NCBI RefSeq assembly: GCF_932526225.1
Contig: NC_064042.1
Span: 13,093,040-13,157,039, forward strand
DNA from: Nematostella vectensis
Lineage: Eukaryota; Cnidaria; Anthozoa; Actiniaria; Edwardsiidae
Reading direction: 5' to 3'
DNA length: 64,000 nt
The notes beneath the pieces were generated by a model. That model was given only the letters and a program-made list of their open reading frames with translations, searched no databases and had not been told where the DNA came from. Made by a program: the position numbers and the translations under genes. Below, in pieces: positions 11,966 to 24,700 of this stretch (position 1 is its first letter; every line of letters begins with the position of its first letter).

Positions 11966-12546
11966 TTTATTGCAATGGAATAAGCAAAACGTTACAGTAA
12001 GAGACAGATAAAATAAACTAAGGACAACATTGCTACATTGGCAAACGTAGTGGAAACTTTCATGTCCTCAATTGGTTGTGAAGATTCTTACGTCCTGCTT
12101 AGGTGGAAAACGGCTAAAATGTCTTCAGTCAGAACGCATATCCACGTGCCGCTATTGAGTTCTGGATCAAAATTGCAGTCGTCTTCCACATTGTCGTCTA
12201 GTGTCCCTAGTCCTCGATTTTCTCAGCCTGTATCACACGTCCACGGTGTCGTCGTTGTTATTAAACGAACGCAAACGCAGGCTCAAACAAATAGCGTTCA
12301 CACAACCCGACCGAAAGCGAGTAAAAAGGTTGTCCTTAGGTACGATATCTATAGAATACACTGGAAACAATATGCAACTTTATAAGTTCCCTCGCGCTAT
12401 TGCCATGGGTAACAATAGCGACCTGGCTTCCCATCACCTATAAAACGTTCACAAACGCAGGCTTAAACATATAGCGATCACACAACCCGACCGAAAGCGA
12501 ATAACAAGCCCCTAGGTAAGACATCTAAAACTATATTAGAACTATT

Positions 12547-15500
12547 CTAGTTCCCTCGCGCCATTGCCAGGTAACCATAGCGACCATCAAATGTCATATT
12601 GTATCCCATCGGCAGACACACTGGCTTCGTAGGCGTCCCAAACCTATTGATCGTACTTGCAGTGAAGTCCTTATTCGCAGGTTTTATCACGACCGCATTG
12701 CTTGAGCCCACAGATGGGTCTTCGTCGTAGTAGTTGAATGGCCGAATAAAAAAACCTGCCGCATTCGCGGGGGTTGCAGTCGTCGGGATGTCTTCGGAAT
12801 GAGGTACATGCATCACGCCAGTGGTTACCCAGGCAACCAAATCTTGATTAACTATATCCTCGTCGTCACGTACGAAGTCTCGGAAATCGATATGGGGTGT
12901 CGAGGGCGCGTTTTGGTTGTACAAGGAGGTACTGGAAGGTTCACTATCCTTTTGTCTGTTGAAAAGGAGAGCAAAAAGTAGTTACTAACAGGCCATAGCT
13001 TGTTAGGTAAACTCGCCTCATTTAAGATTTAAAAAAAGTTATGGTTATCTTTTTTGCACAGCGACTAGACCACCCATTTGTTAAAATTGACTAAACAAAA
13101 ACCGGTCCCTCTAAATCGGTGTAGCTGGTTTACCTGGTGACAGCAAGCTGATAAAGAGACCAACTAATCATCGGAATCATGCCAAAGTCTTCCGGGTAGA
13201 GCTGCTTCATGATGCCATGATGCTGGATCCTGTACCCCTTCTTGACCCCCATCTTATTTTTCTTTCCCTCGTTGAAAAAGTTGAGATACTTGGGCGTGTC
13301 AAAATTGAACTTGTACAGGGCTTCCTGCTCCGTTTTCTTGACGCTCGGTTTGAGAACTTTCCTGAACAAATGTGGTGGGTAGTCAGGCATGAAGCGGTTG
13401 GTAGTGTTCTCAATGCCTATTTCAATCGTCTCGTATGAGTTGGCAGTTCCCTGTAATAGGGGGAAATCAATGAGAAGAAGTTAGTCGATGATGCCAGTGT
13501 AGGTGGCGCCGGCAGTGTATGTGTTATGATATCAGGGGCCAAGGGTGTGCAGAGCCCTGGGCTCTGGGGGCACGTGCCCCCCCCCCCCCTAATATATTCA
13601 ACAAAAATATAAGAAAATGACCAGTAGGGGCGTAGCTGGATGTGACCCCGATGTTTTCTCGATGTTTCTGTATCGTGCCCCCAACCAATAATTCGAGGCC
13701 TCCCATGGCTATGAGTTGTAATAAGGTTAGCCCCTTCCGGCCCTCCCTACTATGGTTAGTAAGTGGGTAGTTTGAGTTATTCTCGTTTTGAGTTCAATTG
13801 AACCAAAGGTCCTTATCCCAGGGAAATCGAGTTTTTAGTTATCCAAGTCCCAGTTCTATTACAGACACGATCAGTGCGGTAGTCCCACGCTAACCTCTAC
13901 ATCCAAGTCGACCTTATAGTGGAGCAGGTGGTCGTGTGTTGTACTGGTCAGGTGGTTGGTGTGGATGGGGTAGCCATAGGGTGACACATCAGGCGTGTAG
14001 AACGACCCAAAGACGAAACCGGAAGCTGACATTTTGACCTCAATGACGCCATTTTGGTAAAAAATGGCATCGTGAACGTAGTCATAGTTACCGACAGTTG
14101 CTATGGTGCGAAGGACAAGAACCTGAAAACGAGGCAAATCATGAGCCTTTGCACTCTTACAGACACACTTCATTGGCTATCCAATATCGGAATAACAAAT
14201 TTTTGTATATATCTACTCACGTACTATCAGGAATCTCGCAATTTGATTGGCTACCATACTCTATTGAGCCATAGATAGTGAGAAGCGAAAAAGCGGCGAC
14301 AAAAGCGGTTATCTATTACTGAGAATTATTAAAACCTTCATTTATTTGAAGGTAGCTTTATACTTAAATAATTCCTAAAATAATGCACCTTGTTGACTAT
14401 CTTATAGAAAACTCGAACATCTGGCTACTCAACATCTGATTGACAACTGATAGACACACCTGATTGGTCATTCCGCCGTAGAATCGGTACGCACTTGAAA
14501 AGTCATTTGCGTAATGTCGTCTCAGCGGAATACCTGAGTTTAACTCAAACAAACATGCTGCATTCTTGATAGTATATGGACCGGAAGTGTCCGCCATATG
14601 GACGACGTCAAAAAACGTGGCTGTACCCGGGCAGTCGACGCCTAAATAAATAGGGATAGGTTTATTAAGCACTCTTTAAAAAGAATTCAAATCACATCTT
14701 CGGCAAACCCAAGAAAATACTATGCTCGCCTTCATGGATTCACCACCAGGTCACATCCCTCAAATGGCCATCCTATTCTTCCTAATCCACCTCTTTATAA
14801 TCATATATTAACCTCGTTAGTTTGGCTCTCTTCAGAAACATCTTTATCATCCCTATCCTTCTCCTTCCTTCTCACATCATAGTCATCATCTATAAATGAT
14901 TTTATCACATTACGACAATATTTTGTATCATTCAAATCACGACTTTCGACCTTCTTATTCAAGAGCCCTAACACCTTACAGCACTTATATAGGTGTTAAC
15001 ACCTTTTAGCCTCAGGTAAACCCTAGGGCCCCATCTACATGTGCCCCATAAATAAAACACAATTATTGACCAAACCACACCCTTCACAACCCCCCACTGC
15101 CTTACCGTCTACACGCACTTAAAAGTCAGCCACTGACCAGATCCATCCTTACCTGGAACCAGATCATGATTGTTGCTTCCTGTGAACCAGTTACTATCCA
15201 CAAAGTTGTTACTTCCCTGAACCGGCGAGAATCCAGTGTATGTGGCGATAGCTTCTTGTAGGCTCAACTCATAAATAATCCGCGTCCCGTTGAATCGGAT
15301 GTCATAAATTTGGAACCCTTTGAGGGTATCAATGCGGAAGTCAAAAGCCCAGTTCATGTATTCCACGTGACGACCCCGTACTTCATATCGCTTACCATCC
15401 GGCTCGTACAGCTCTGGACCGCGCATTGGCTTGGAAGGCTGGGGCCGACCACGACGCTCGTAGGAGGAAAAGAGTGTGTCAGTGTCAGGGATCTTGGTTT

Positions 15501-16473
15501 TGTTTAAAGTATCAGCATCATATGCTACCAAAAGTGCGTCTAGGGAATCGAACAGCTGTCCATTGTAGTAGACTTTTCCGACGCTCCATTTAGAGGTATC
15601 TGAGCCTGCGTGATCAATATAAATTTCGAAGGGCAGTGGGTATACGAACAATGGAGGGTGATCGCGGTGGAATGCATACCAGGCACCACGGGTTTTGTTT
15701 GTGTAACCCACGGGAGCAGAGAACTGCACAGTAAGGCAGCGATCCGTGCAATTGTGATAGGAGTAGCCGTCAAAGCTCTCTGTCAACAAACGGTAAGCCT
15801 TACGTGAAACATTCTTCCAAATATGACTTAGGGCTCTAATCTCTACTGATAAGAAAGGTCGGGAGTCGAAAGCAATCGGATACGATCGGCCAGGGATCAC
15901 CCTTAGGCGATGGCTAGTCGGTTTCGATACAGGCCCAACGATATATTCTTCAACTATAGGGGGCTTCGCTGCTCCTTTGAATATTACCACAAGTGCTTCT
16001 CGTTCCGGTTTGGCTTGATTTTTGTCAAGATATCTTAAAGCGGCTGCTTTAGAAGGCGGCTGAAACTGTATCATTGCAATAAAGTTTGAGTCTACTTTGG
16101 CTTTAAATTGTGCAACATGTATCGGTGTTAGTCCAAGCTCTTCAATCCCTAGCATGTAGTCTCGTACCGCTTTGTGTTCGTCCTCTAGTAGGTCCTCAAA
16201 CAGCCCTCGCTCTGACGAACTCGTGGACTCCCGTGACATCCCTTCAGCACATTGTGGTGTAACTTTATCAGATGTGCTTACTGGCCTTTGGTCGTTCTCA
16301 CGAGTTGCTACTACAATGAGTGCAATGAGTAACGCCAAACATAGCAGAAGTAGAATCAAAGACAAATATTTCCAGAGTCTCGGAGAACTAGAGGTGAATG
16401 TTGTCGTTTTTGCATGAGTAGAATCTCCCTGACCGTGAAGTGCAACCTCTTCTTCGGTTTCTTGTGAGGTCAT
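12547..16473 (-). CDS. Copper amine oxidase (AOC1/AOC3-like), tandem copy 2
   Basis: Five minus-strand exons at 16473-15153, 14641-14460, 14122-13895, 13450-13134 and 12955-12547. Each is the same length as in copy 1, giving an open 818-residue protein. The membrane anchor, Asp426, Tyr514 (NYDY), His564/His566 and His735 are all unchanged. Differences from copy 1 are scattered single substitutions, for example a lysosome-side Leu/Ser change in the KVD(L/S)NF segment and Gly/Glu just after the membrane segment. Splice donors and acceptors are identical. Intron 3 contains a longer C run (about 13577-13590) than copy 1. Expected to be a functional enzyme if expressed; a poly(A) signal lies at 11966-11971 on the minus strand. 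Confidence 0.93.
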
Positions 16474-16784
16474 GGTCCTTATCGATATAGTACAAATAAG
16501 GCGTTCTAGTGTGAGAAACACAAACAATTCTTCTAAGGCTATTGATGAAAGGATGATATCTCTTAGCCGCTGAATTATAATCACTGTTTTTTGTTTTGTC
16601 TGCGTAGGGAGCCAAGGCATGTGACTTGCTTTATCTGGAGTTAGCATGCGAATTGTATTGAAAACAAAAGAAAGGAATTCAAAGATAATTGCATAATCAA
16701 TGTCAAGCCCTAGGGTGGGGGGGGGGTGGGGGGTTTGTTAGGCTAAATTCTGATAATAAACCGTCTAGTTTGACTGAAATGTGA

Positions 16785-17400
16785 AACAATACCAGAAGAC
16801 TGGGCCAGGGGTCTTATTGTAAAACTTCCCAAGAAAGGAAGCCTCGACACCTGTGACAACTGGCGAGGCATAACACTACTATCTATACCATCTAATGTGT
16901 ACTTTCGTATCCTTCTTCTAAGAATAGACCCGGCAATTGACTCCAGACTGAGGGAAGAACAGGCCGGATTCAGAAAGGGAAGAGGCTGCATAGACCCGAT
17001 TTTTGCTCTAAGAAACATCATCGAACAATGTTTAGAATGGAACTTTCCACTTTACATCAATTTCATTGACTTTAAGAAAGCTTTCGATAGTCTGCATCGC
17101 GTCCATCTTTGGAAGATCGTTAGGTCCTATGGGGATCCCAAATTGGCGACCTTGACAGAGTTGTTCTACCAACATTTTGAATGCAGCGTCATAGTCAGCG
17201 GAAATTTATCGGAGTGGTTCCCTTGCAATCTGGTGTGAGACAAGGCTCCATCATCTCGCCTGTGCTCTTTCTTCTTTCTATTGACTGGATCATGCGCAAT
17301 ACAAAATCGGACAAACCAAGAGGCATGATATTGACGCTGTTGTCTCAGTTAGAAGACCTGGACTTTGCAGATGATCTAGCTGTTCTCTCATCCAGCCCTC
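16785..17400 (+). pseudogene. LINE reverse transcriptase fragment, unit 3
   Basis: Same 5'-truncated LINE as in unit 2, but with a one-base deletion at about 17223 that shifts the frame just before the SGVRQG motif. The FADD box is present near 17370 in the shifted frame. It is interrupted by the microsatellite that follows. Confidence 0.85.
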
Positions 17401-17404
17401 AACA

Positions 17405-17797
17405 TACACTACACTACACTACACTACACTACACTACACTACACTACACTACACTACACTACACTACACTACACTACACTACACTACACTACACTACACT
17501 ACACTACACTACACTACACTACACTACACTACACTACACTACACTACACTACACTACACTACACTACACTACACTACACTACACTACACTACACTACACT
17601 ACACTACACTACACTACACTACACTACACTACACTACACTACACTACACTACACTACACTACACTACACTACACTACACTACACTACACTACACTACACT
17701 ACACTACACTACACTACACTACACTACACTACACTACACTACACTACACTACACTACACTACACTACACTACACTACACTACACTACACTACACTAC
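17405..17797. repeat. Pentanucleotide microsatellite (ACTAC)n, unit 3
   Basis: About 79 perfect copies of the ACTAC unit, with no AATAC copies left at the right end. The A/T-rich tail that follows the arrays in units 1 and 2 (AATAAACTTTATT and on) is missing here, so the array abuts the GTTTTATAATATATGG sequence directly. Confidence 0.97.
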
Positions 17798-17799
17798 AG

Positions 17800-18570
17800 T
17801 TTTATAATATATGGCCCTGCAAACTAAGACAGAAAAGGCTAAACAGCTTTGCCAAAAAGATCGGACTTAACATCAGCACAGTCAAGACACAGATCACGTT
17901 CATTTACGGCACATCAACTGCGCCTCCCATCACAGTCGATTCCATACCACTAAAAAGAGTTGAAGATTTCACCTACCTTGGTAGTATAGTTACCTTGGAC
18001 AATCCCGCTGGAAAAGACATCACCGCACGTCTGGGCAAAGCTCCAGGCGCTTTTGCTGCACTACGTACAATCTGGAAGTCAAGGCAATACAGCTTGAAAA
18101 CCAAGATACGGATTTACAACAGCAATGTGAAGTCAGTCCTCCTGTAAGGATCAGAGTGGTGAAGAGTGATTACGGCCGACATGAAGAAGCTAAACGTGTT
18201 CCATAACCGTTGTCTGAGAAGAATCTGCGGTATATTCTGGCCAAATGTCATCTCAAATGAGGAGCTTTACAAGAATACCAGTAGCAGCAGCTTGGTCAAT
18301 CAGATCAGATACCGGCGCTTGAAATGGCTTGGTCATGTCCTCCGCATGGACCAACAGCGGATACCAAAGATTGACCTGCACTGGACACCAGCAGGAAGGC
18401 GGAAACCTGGTAGGCCAAAGACCACCTTGCGGAGAACCATTGCCTCTAAATTAAAAGATCTTGGCCTCAGTTGGGGACATGCACAGTACCTTGCCCGCAA
18501 CCGTCGAGAATGGAGACGAACTATACTGGCCTTATGTCCCACCATGTACAGTATGATGAGGCCTAAGTAA
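17800..18570 (+). pseudogene. LINE reverse transcriptase C-terminal region, unit 3
   Basis: Equivalent of 600-1372. It retains TGG where unit 1 has a TGA stop near 886, but shares the TAA stop just before GSEWW. The final open part (18166-18570) encodes the RLKWLGHVLRMD and RRKPGRPKTT region. Its last few residues differ from unit 1 because of a small insertion near 18541-18552. Confidence 0.8.
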
Positions 18571-18612
18571 GTAAAGTAAATAAGGAGGTTATTTTGCCTT
18601 TACTGCCATGAG

Positions 18613-19541
18613 CTACGGTAAACATATGTCCATGCATACTGGACAGCCATCAATCAAATTTTCAATTGTATTTCTATATTTTCTCAGCCTGCAGGCAGGT
18701 ATGGATTGACTGCAGCATTTAGATTGATGAGCATTCCCATGACATAGTAGCACAGTACTAAAATATGGAACTGCGAGCGGCATGGAGAGCATGCGTAGAA
18801 AACAACTTGAGTCAAAGTCCACGGGACGAAACAAGTCTTAAAGACAGTCAGCACTGTCAAGATCGCTTGGGTCACCTTTCGCTCGCGCTCGAGGGCCAAT
18901 CGGACAGTCGTCGCCGAGGATTCGAATCTCTGAACTCGCTTTGCTTGTCGGTGAACAAAGAACAATATGAAGGAATAAAATACTTGGATTATGAGTATAA
19001 CCAGCATTATTTGTATAGTGAAACCAGGCCTAGAGCATATCGGGCACTTAGGAACCCCACCATTAATGCAAAAGCCACGGAGTAAAGCCATATCCCGACG
19101 TCTGCGAGTTTAGCGCGTCGTGGTGTCATTATAGTCGAGTACTTATTTGGACGCGCGACAGCCATCAGTCAATCAACACAAAGACCAAGAATGTGCAACA
19201 CAGAGCTTGTTACGAGCCAGAAGCACAACCCATTATATGCGTGCTCTAGATTATGGACTACATTATTTCCGAAAAAGTGACCGGCAGCGGACACGGGGCT
19301 GTAGACTAGTCCTATTAGAAACGTCACTGGCGGCCACGCTACATATCAGTGGGTTTTTTGGCAAGTGCCTAAGATGTCTTAAAGGGTCTCTCACCCAGCC
19401 GCTATGACGAATGTGTTTCCCACGATGTTGAACGGCGCAATAACGATTATAAGAATCCCTGTCACAAAATTCAATGACGGATAATGTTTGTTGAAGGTAA
19501 CACGAGCGATTACTGCTCCGTGTGTGCTGCTTTCGTCCCAT
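18613..19541 (-). pseudogene. Rhodopsin-family GPCR pseudogene, unit 3
   Basis: Second near full-length copy of the receptor. It shares the TGA at the DRY-like arginine (near 19166), the stop before TM5 and the frameshift after SVAASD with unit 1. In addition, TM7 is damaged: a small deletion near 18690-18705 removes the FLYAW part of the NPxxY motif. The shared lesions show that the receptor was already dead before the unit was multiplied. Confidence 0.8.
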
Positions 19542-21156
19542 AAACTAAAGTCTTTTGTTAATAGCCTCCATCTTTAAATGATGTTGTAACTTACGCTTTG
19601 GTTTGTTACCTTAATGGCTGGTCCGGCTTCTCCTTTAAAATATCCATTGATTCCGATTTTTCAGCCAATATACTTGATTGAACTGATAACAATTCACGTG
19701 AGGTTCAGTCGAAGTTTTGTTATTAGAATCGAATGCGTAATATGGTTTCTTTAACCTTGTGTTTTCCATTTCGTTTGTTCTTGTGCTTTTTTTTTTCTTA
19801 CATGTCACTTAAGCCGCTAGATGATTCAGCATTTCTTTTAAGGGCACCTCCTTCTGTTAACAAGACAATATCGCCTAACAAAGGTCTGCTTTAGAGGGAG
19901 TTTGCCCTGCAAACGTAAATGAGTTTTCACCGCTATTCCTTCTTCAAATGCTCTTTTCGCGCTTCCGCTTTTACCTCTTATCATATATATAATGATTATG
20001 CAATTCTTCTAATTGTTATAATCCCCACACATGTAATCAAATTAGCTTCCTGCAAGGGCTTTAAAGTAAATACTAAATGTGGTTATAGACAGTGATAATT
20101 ACTTTTCTATTTCTCAGTTTGAGAACGTACAACAGAGTATGTTTTGGAAAAAAAGATGCTAGAATTGTTTCATAAATTCACTTCTTTTGCAGCACCGCCA
20201 GGGTATTATTCCTTTTACTTATATATAAACATATTTAGTCGTGACCATTAACTGTGAAAATACGAATTATTTTATTTAATTTTTGCAAACGTGCTAAGCG
20301 GTTCATGACAGCGGAAAGTTCAAGTGACATTTGTCGCATGACCCTCGAATATAGATCTACCTAGCGTCAAACAAAACACCGACATGTCTTAGTAGCTTCA
20401 ATTTTTTTAATAAAATTCGCCGATGTAATCTTACTAAGCAGATTCAGTTGAAAAACTTATCGAAATCATAATCTTAACGAATCTTCAAGTTCCATAAAAA
20501 ATTAAAGTAAGCTAAAGCTGTTGGTCTTTTTTCAAACGCGAAGCACGGTCAGAAATCAAATTGTTTTTTGTGTGAATGTTTCTCGCGATCGATCGAATCT
20601 AATACCAATACCGATTTCTAAAACAAATTCATAAAGAATTAACGATATGATTTTTACAGACCTTGTAATTTCTGTTCAAGAACCCAAACATCCAAGATCC
20701 ACCATCCACGCCAGATGGCAAAAAACTAGCTGAGATGCTGAGACGTATACTGTTGCACTGCAGAAAGACTGATAAAAGTTCAGTGTAATTGTTTAAGAAT
20801 TTATGAAACAAACCCTAAATAATGGTCCAAAAGCTTGATTGCCCCAAGTAAAAATATCTGGAAAACTTGGCCGACCAAACCTTGGCTGAAAACTGCAAAA
20901 ATAAATAAAACCAACCTTTTGGCACTAACCGGTCTCGACCGGCACGGTTTTTCGAGATACCAAGCAATCACATTCCATTCGGAAAACTATTACAGCAAAT
21001 TATTCTTTAAAAGAATCTAAATTGATCCTAATTGTCTAGTTTACGTTAACAGACAAAGGCTGGGGAATAAACAGCTCCAGTTAGTCACAGGACGAGGACG
21101 ACGGCCAGGGAAACGAGATCGACAAAGATGCCTTCTGCTTGACGATCAATTCAAAT
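19542..21156. other. Gene-free AT-rich stretch of unit 3
   Basis: Third copy of the spacer between the GPCR pseudogene and the amine oxidase 3' end. No gene seen. Confidence 0.7.
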
Positions 21157-21737
21157 TTTATTGCAATGGAATAAGCAAAACGTTACAGATAAAATAAACT
21201 AAGGACAACATTGCTACATTGGCAAACGTAGTGGAAACTTTCATGTCCTCAATTGGCTGTGAAGATTCTTACGTCCTGCTTAGGTGGAAAACGGCTAAAA
21301 TGTCTTCAGTCAGAACGCATATCCACGTGCCGCTATTGAGTTCTGGATCAAAATTGCAGTCGTCTTCCACATTGTCGTCGTCGTTGCTTTAGTGTCCCTA
21401 GTCCTCGATTTTCTCAGCCTGTATCACACGTCCACGGCGTCGTCGTTGTTATTAAACGAACACAAACGCAGGCTCAAACAAATAGCGTTCACACAACCCG
21501 ACCGAAAGCGAGTAAAAAGGTTGTCCTTAGGTACGATATCTATAGAATACACTGGAAACAATATGCAACTTTATAAGTTCCCTCGCGCTATTGCCATAGG
21601 TAACAATAGCGACCTGGCTTCCCATCACCTAAAAAACATTCACAAACGCTGGCTTAAACATATAGCGATCACACAACCCGACCGAAAGCGAATAACAAGC
21701 CCCTAGGTAAGATATCTAAAACTATATTAGAACTATT

Positions 21738-24700
21738 CTAGTTCCCTCGCGCCATTGCCAGGTAACCATAGCGACCATCAAATGTCATATTGTATCCCAT
21801 CGGCAGACACACTGGCTTTGTAGGCGTCCCAAACCTATTGATCGTACTTGCAGTGAAGTCCTTATTCGCGGGTTTTATCACGATCGCATTGCTTGAGCCC
21901 ACAGATGGGTCTTCGTCATAGTAGTTGAATGGCCGAATAAAGAATCCTGCCGCATTCGCGGGGGTTGCAGTCGTCGGGATGTCTTCGGAATGAGGTACAT
22001 GCATCACGCCAGTGGTTACCCAGGCAACCAAATCTTGATTAACTATATCCTCGTCGTCACGTACGAAGTCTCGGAAATCAACATGGGGTGTCGAGGGCGC
22101 ATTTTGGTTGTACAAGGAGGTACTGGAAGGTTCACTATCCTTTTGTCTGTTGAAAAGGAGAGCAAAAAGCAGTTACTAACAGGACATAGCTTGTTAGGTA
22201 AACTCACCGACTAGACCACCCATTTGTTAAAATTGACTTAGCAAGAACCGGACCCTCTAAATCGGTGTAGCTGGTTTTACCTGGTGACGGCAAGCTGATA
22301 AAGAGACCAACTAATCATCGGAATCATGCCAAAGTCTTCTGGGTAGAGCTGCTTCATGATGCCATGATGTTGGATCCTGTACCCCTTCTTGACGCCCATC
22401 TTATTTTTCTTTCCCTCGTTGAAAAAGTTGAGATACTTGGGCGTGTCAAAATTGAACTTGTACAGGGCTTCCTGCTCCGTTTTCTTGACGCTCGGTTTGA
22501 GAACTTTCCTGAACAAATGTGGTGGGTAGTCAGGCATGAAGCGGTTGGTAGTATTCTCAATGCCTATCTCAATCGTCTCGTATGAGTTGGCAGTTCCCTG
22601 TAATAGGGGGAAATCAACGAGAAGAAGTTCGTCGATGATGCCAGTGTAGGTGGCGCCGGCATTGTATGTGTTATGATATCAGGGGCCGCAGAGGGTGTGC
22701 AGAGCCCTGGGCTCTGGGGGCACGTGCCCCCCCATAATATATTCAACAAAAATATAAGAAAAAGACCAGTAGGGGGCGTAGCTGGATGTGACCCCGATGT
22801 TTTCTCAATGTTTCTGTATCGTGCCCCCATACAATAATTCGAGGCCTCCCATGGCTATGAGTTGTAATAAGGTTAGCCCCTTCCGGCCCTCCCTACTATG
22901 GTTAGTAAGTGGGTAGTTTGAGTTATTCTCGTTTTGAGTTCAATTGATCCAAAGGTCCTTATCCCAGGGAAATCGAGTTTTTAGTTATCCAAGTCCCAGT
23001 TCTATTACAGACACGATCAGTGCGGTAGTCCCAGGCTAACCTCTACATCCAAGTCGACCTTATAGTGGAGCAGGTGGTCGTGTGTTGTACTGGTCAGGTG
23101 GTTGGTGTGGATGGGGTAGCCATAGGGTGACACATCAGGCGTGTAGAACGACCCAAAGACGAAACCGGAAGCTGACATTTTGACCTCAATGACGCCATTT
23201 TGGTAAAAAATGGCATCGTGAACGTAGTCATAGTTACCGACAGTTGCTATGGTGCGAAGGACAAGAACCTGAAAACGAGGCAAACCATAAGCCTTTGCAC
23301 TTTTACAGACACACTTCATTGGCTATCCAATATCGGAATAACAAATTTTTGTATATATCCACTCACGTACTATCAGGAATCTCGCAATTTGATTGGCTAC
23401 CATACTCTATTAAGCCATAGATAGTGAGAAGCGAAAACGCGGCGACAAAAGCGGTTATCTATTACTGAGAATTATTAAAACCTTCATTTATTTGAAGGTA
23501 GCTTTATACTAAAATAATTCCTAAAATAATGAGCCTTGTTGACTATCTATTGACTCATAGAAAACTCGAACTCGTAGACTAATTGATAAATAGACACACC
23601 TGATTGGCTACTCAACATCTGTTTGACAACTGATAGACACACCTGATTGGTCATTCCGCCGTAGAATCGGTACGCACTTGAAAAGTCATTTGCGTAATGT
23701 CGTCTCAGCGGAATACCTGAGTTTAACTCAAACAAACATGCTGCATTCTTGATAGTGTATGGACCGGAAGTGTCCGCCATATGGACGACATCAAAAAACG
23801 TGGCTGTACCCGGGCAGTCGACGCCTAAATAAATAGGGATAGGTTTGTTAAGCACTCTTGAGAACGAAGTCAAATCACATCTTCGGCAAACCCAAGAAAA
23901 TACTATGCTTGCCTTCATGGATTCACCACCAGGTCACATCCCTCAAATGGCCATCCTATTCTTCCTAATCCACCTCTTTATAATCGTATATTATCCTCGT
24001 TATTTTGGCTCTCTTCAGAAACATCTTTATCATCCCTATCCTTCTCACATCATAGTCGTCATCTATAATTGATTTTATCACATTACGACAATATTTTGTA
24101 TCATTCAAATCACGACTTTCGACCTTCTTATTCAAGAGCCCTAACACCTTACAGCACTTATATAGGTGGTAACACGTTTTAGCCTCAGGTAAACCCTAGG
24201 GCCCCATCTACATGTGCCCCATAAATAAAAACACAATTATTGACCAAACCACACCCTTCACAACCCCCCACTGCCTTACCGTCTACACGCACTTAAAAGT
24301 CAGCCACTGACCAGACCCCATCCTTACCTGGAACCAGATCATGATTGTTGCTTCCTGTGAACCAGTTACTATCCACAAAGTTGTTACTTCCCTGAACCGG
24401 CGAGAATCCAGTGTATGTGGCGATAGCTTCTTGTAGGCTCAACTCATAAATAATCCGCGTCCCGTTGAATCGGATGTCATAAATTTGGAACCCTTTGAGG
24501 GTATCAATGCGGAAGTCAAAAGCCCAGTTCATGTATTCCACGTGACGACCCCGTACTTCATATCGCTTACCATCCGGCTCGTACAGCTCTGGACCGCGCA
24601 TTGGCTTGGAAGGCTGGGGCCGACCACGACGCTCGTAGGAGGAAAAGAGTGTGTCAGTGTCAGGGATCTTGGTTTTGTTTAAAGTATCAGCATCATATGT

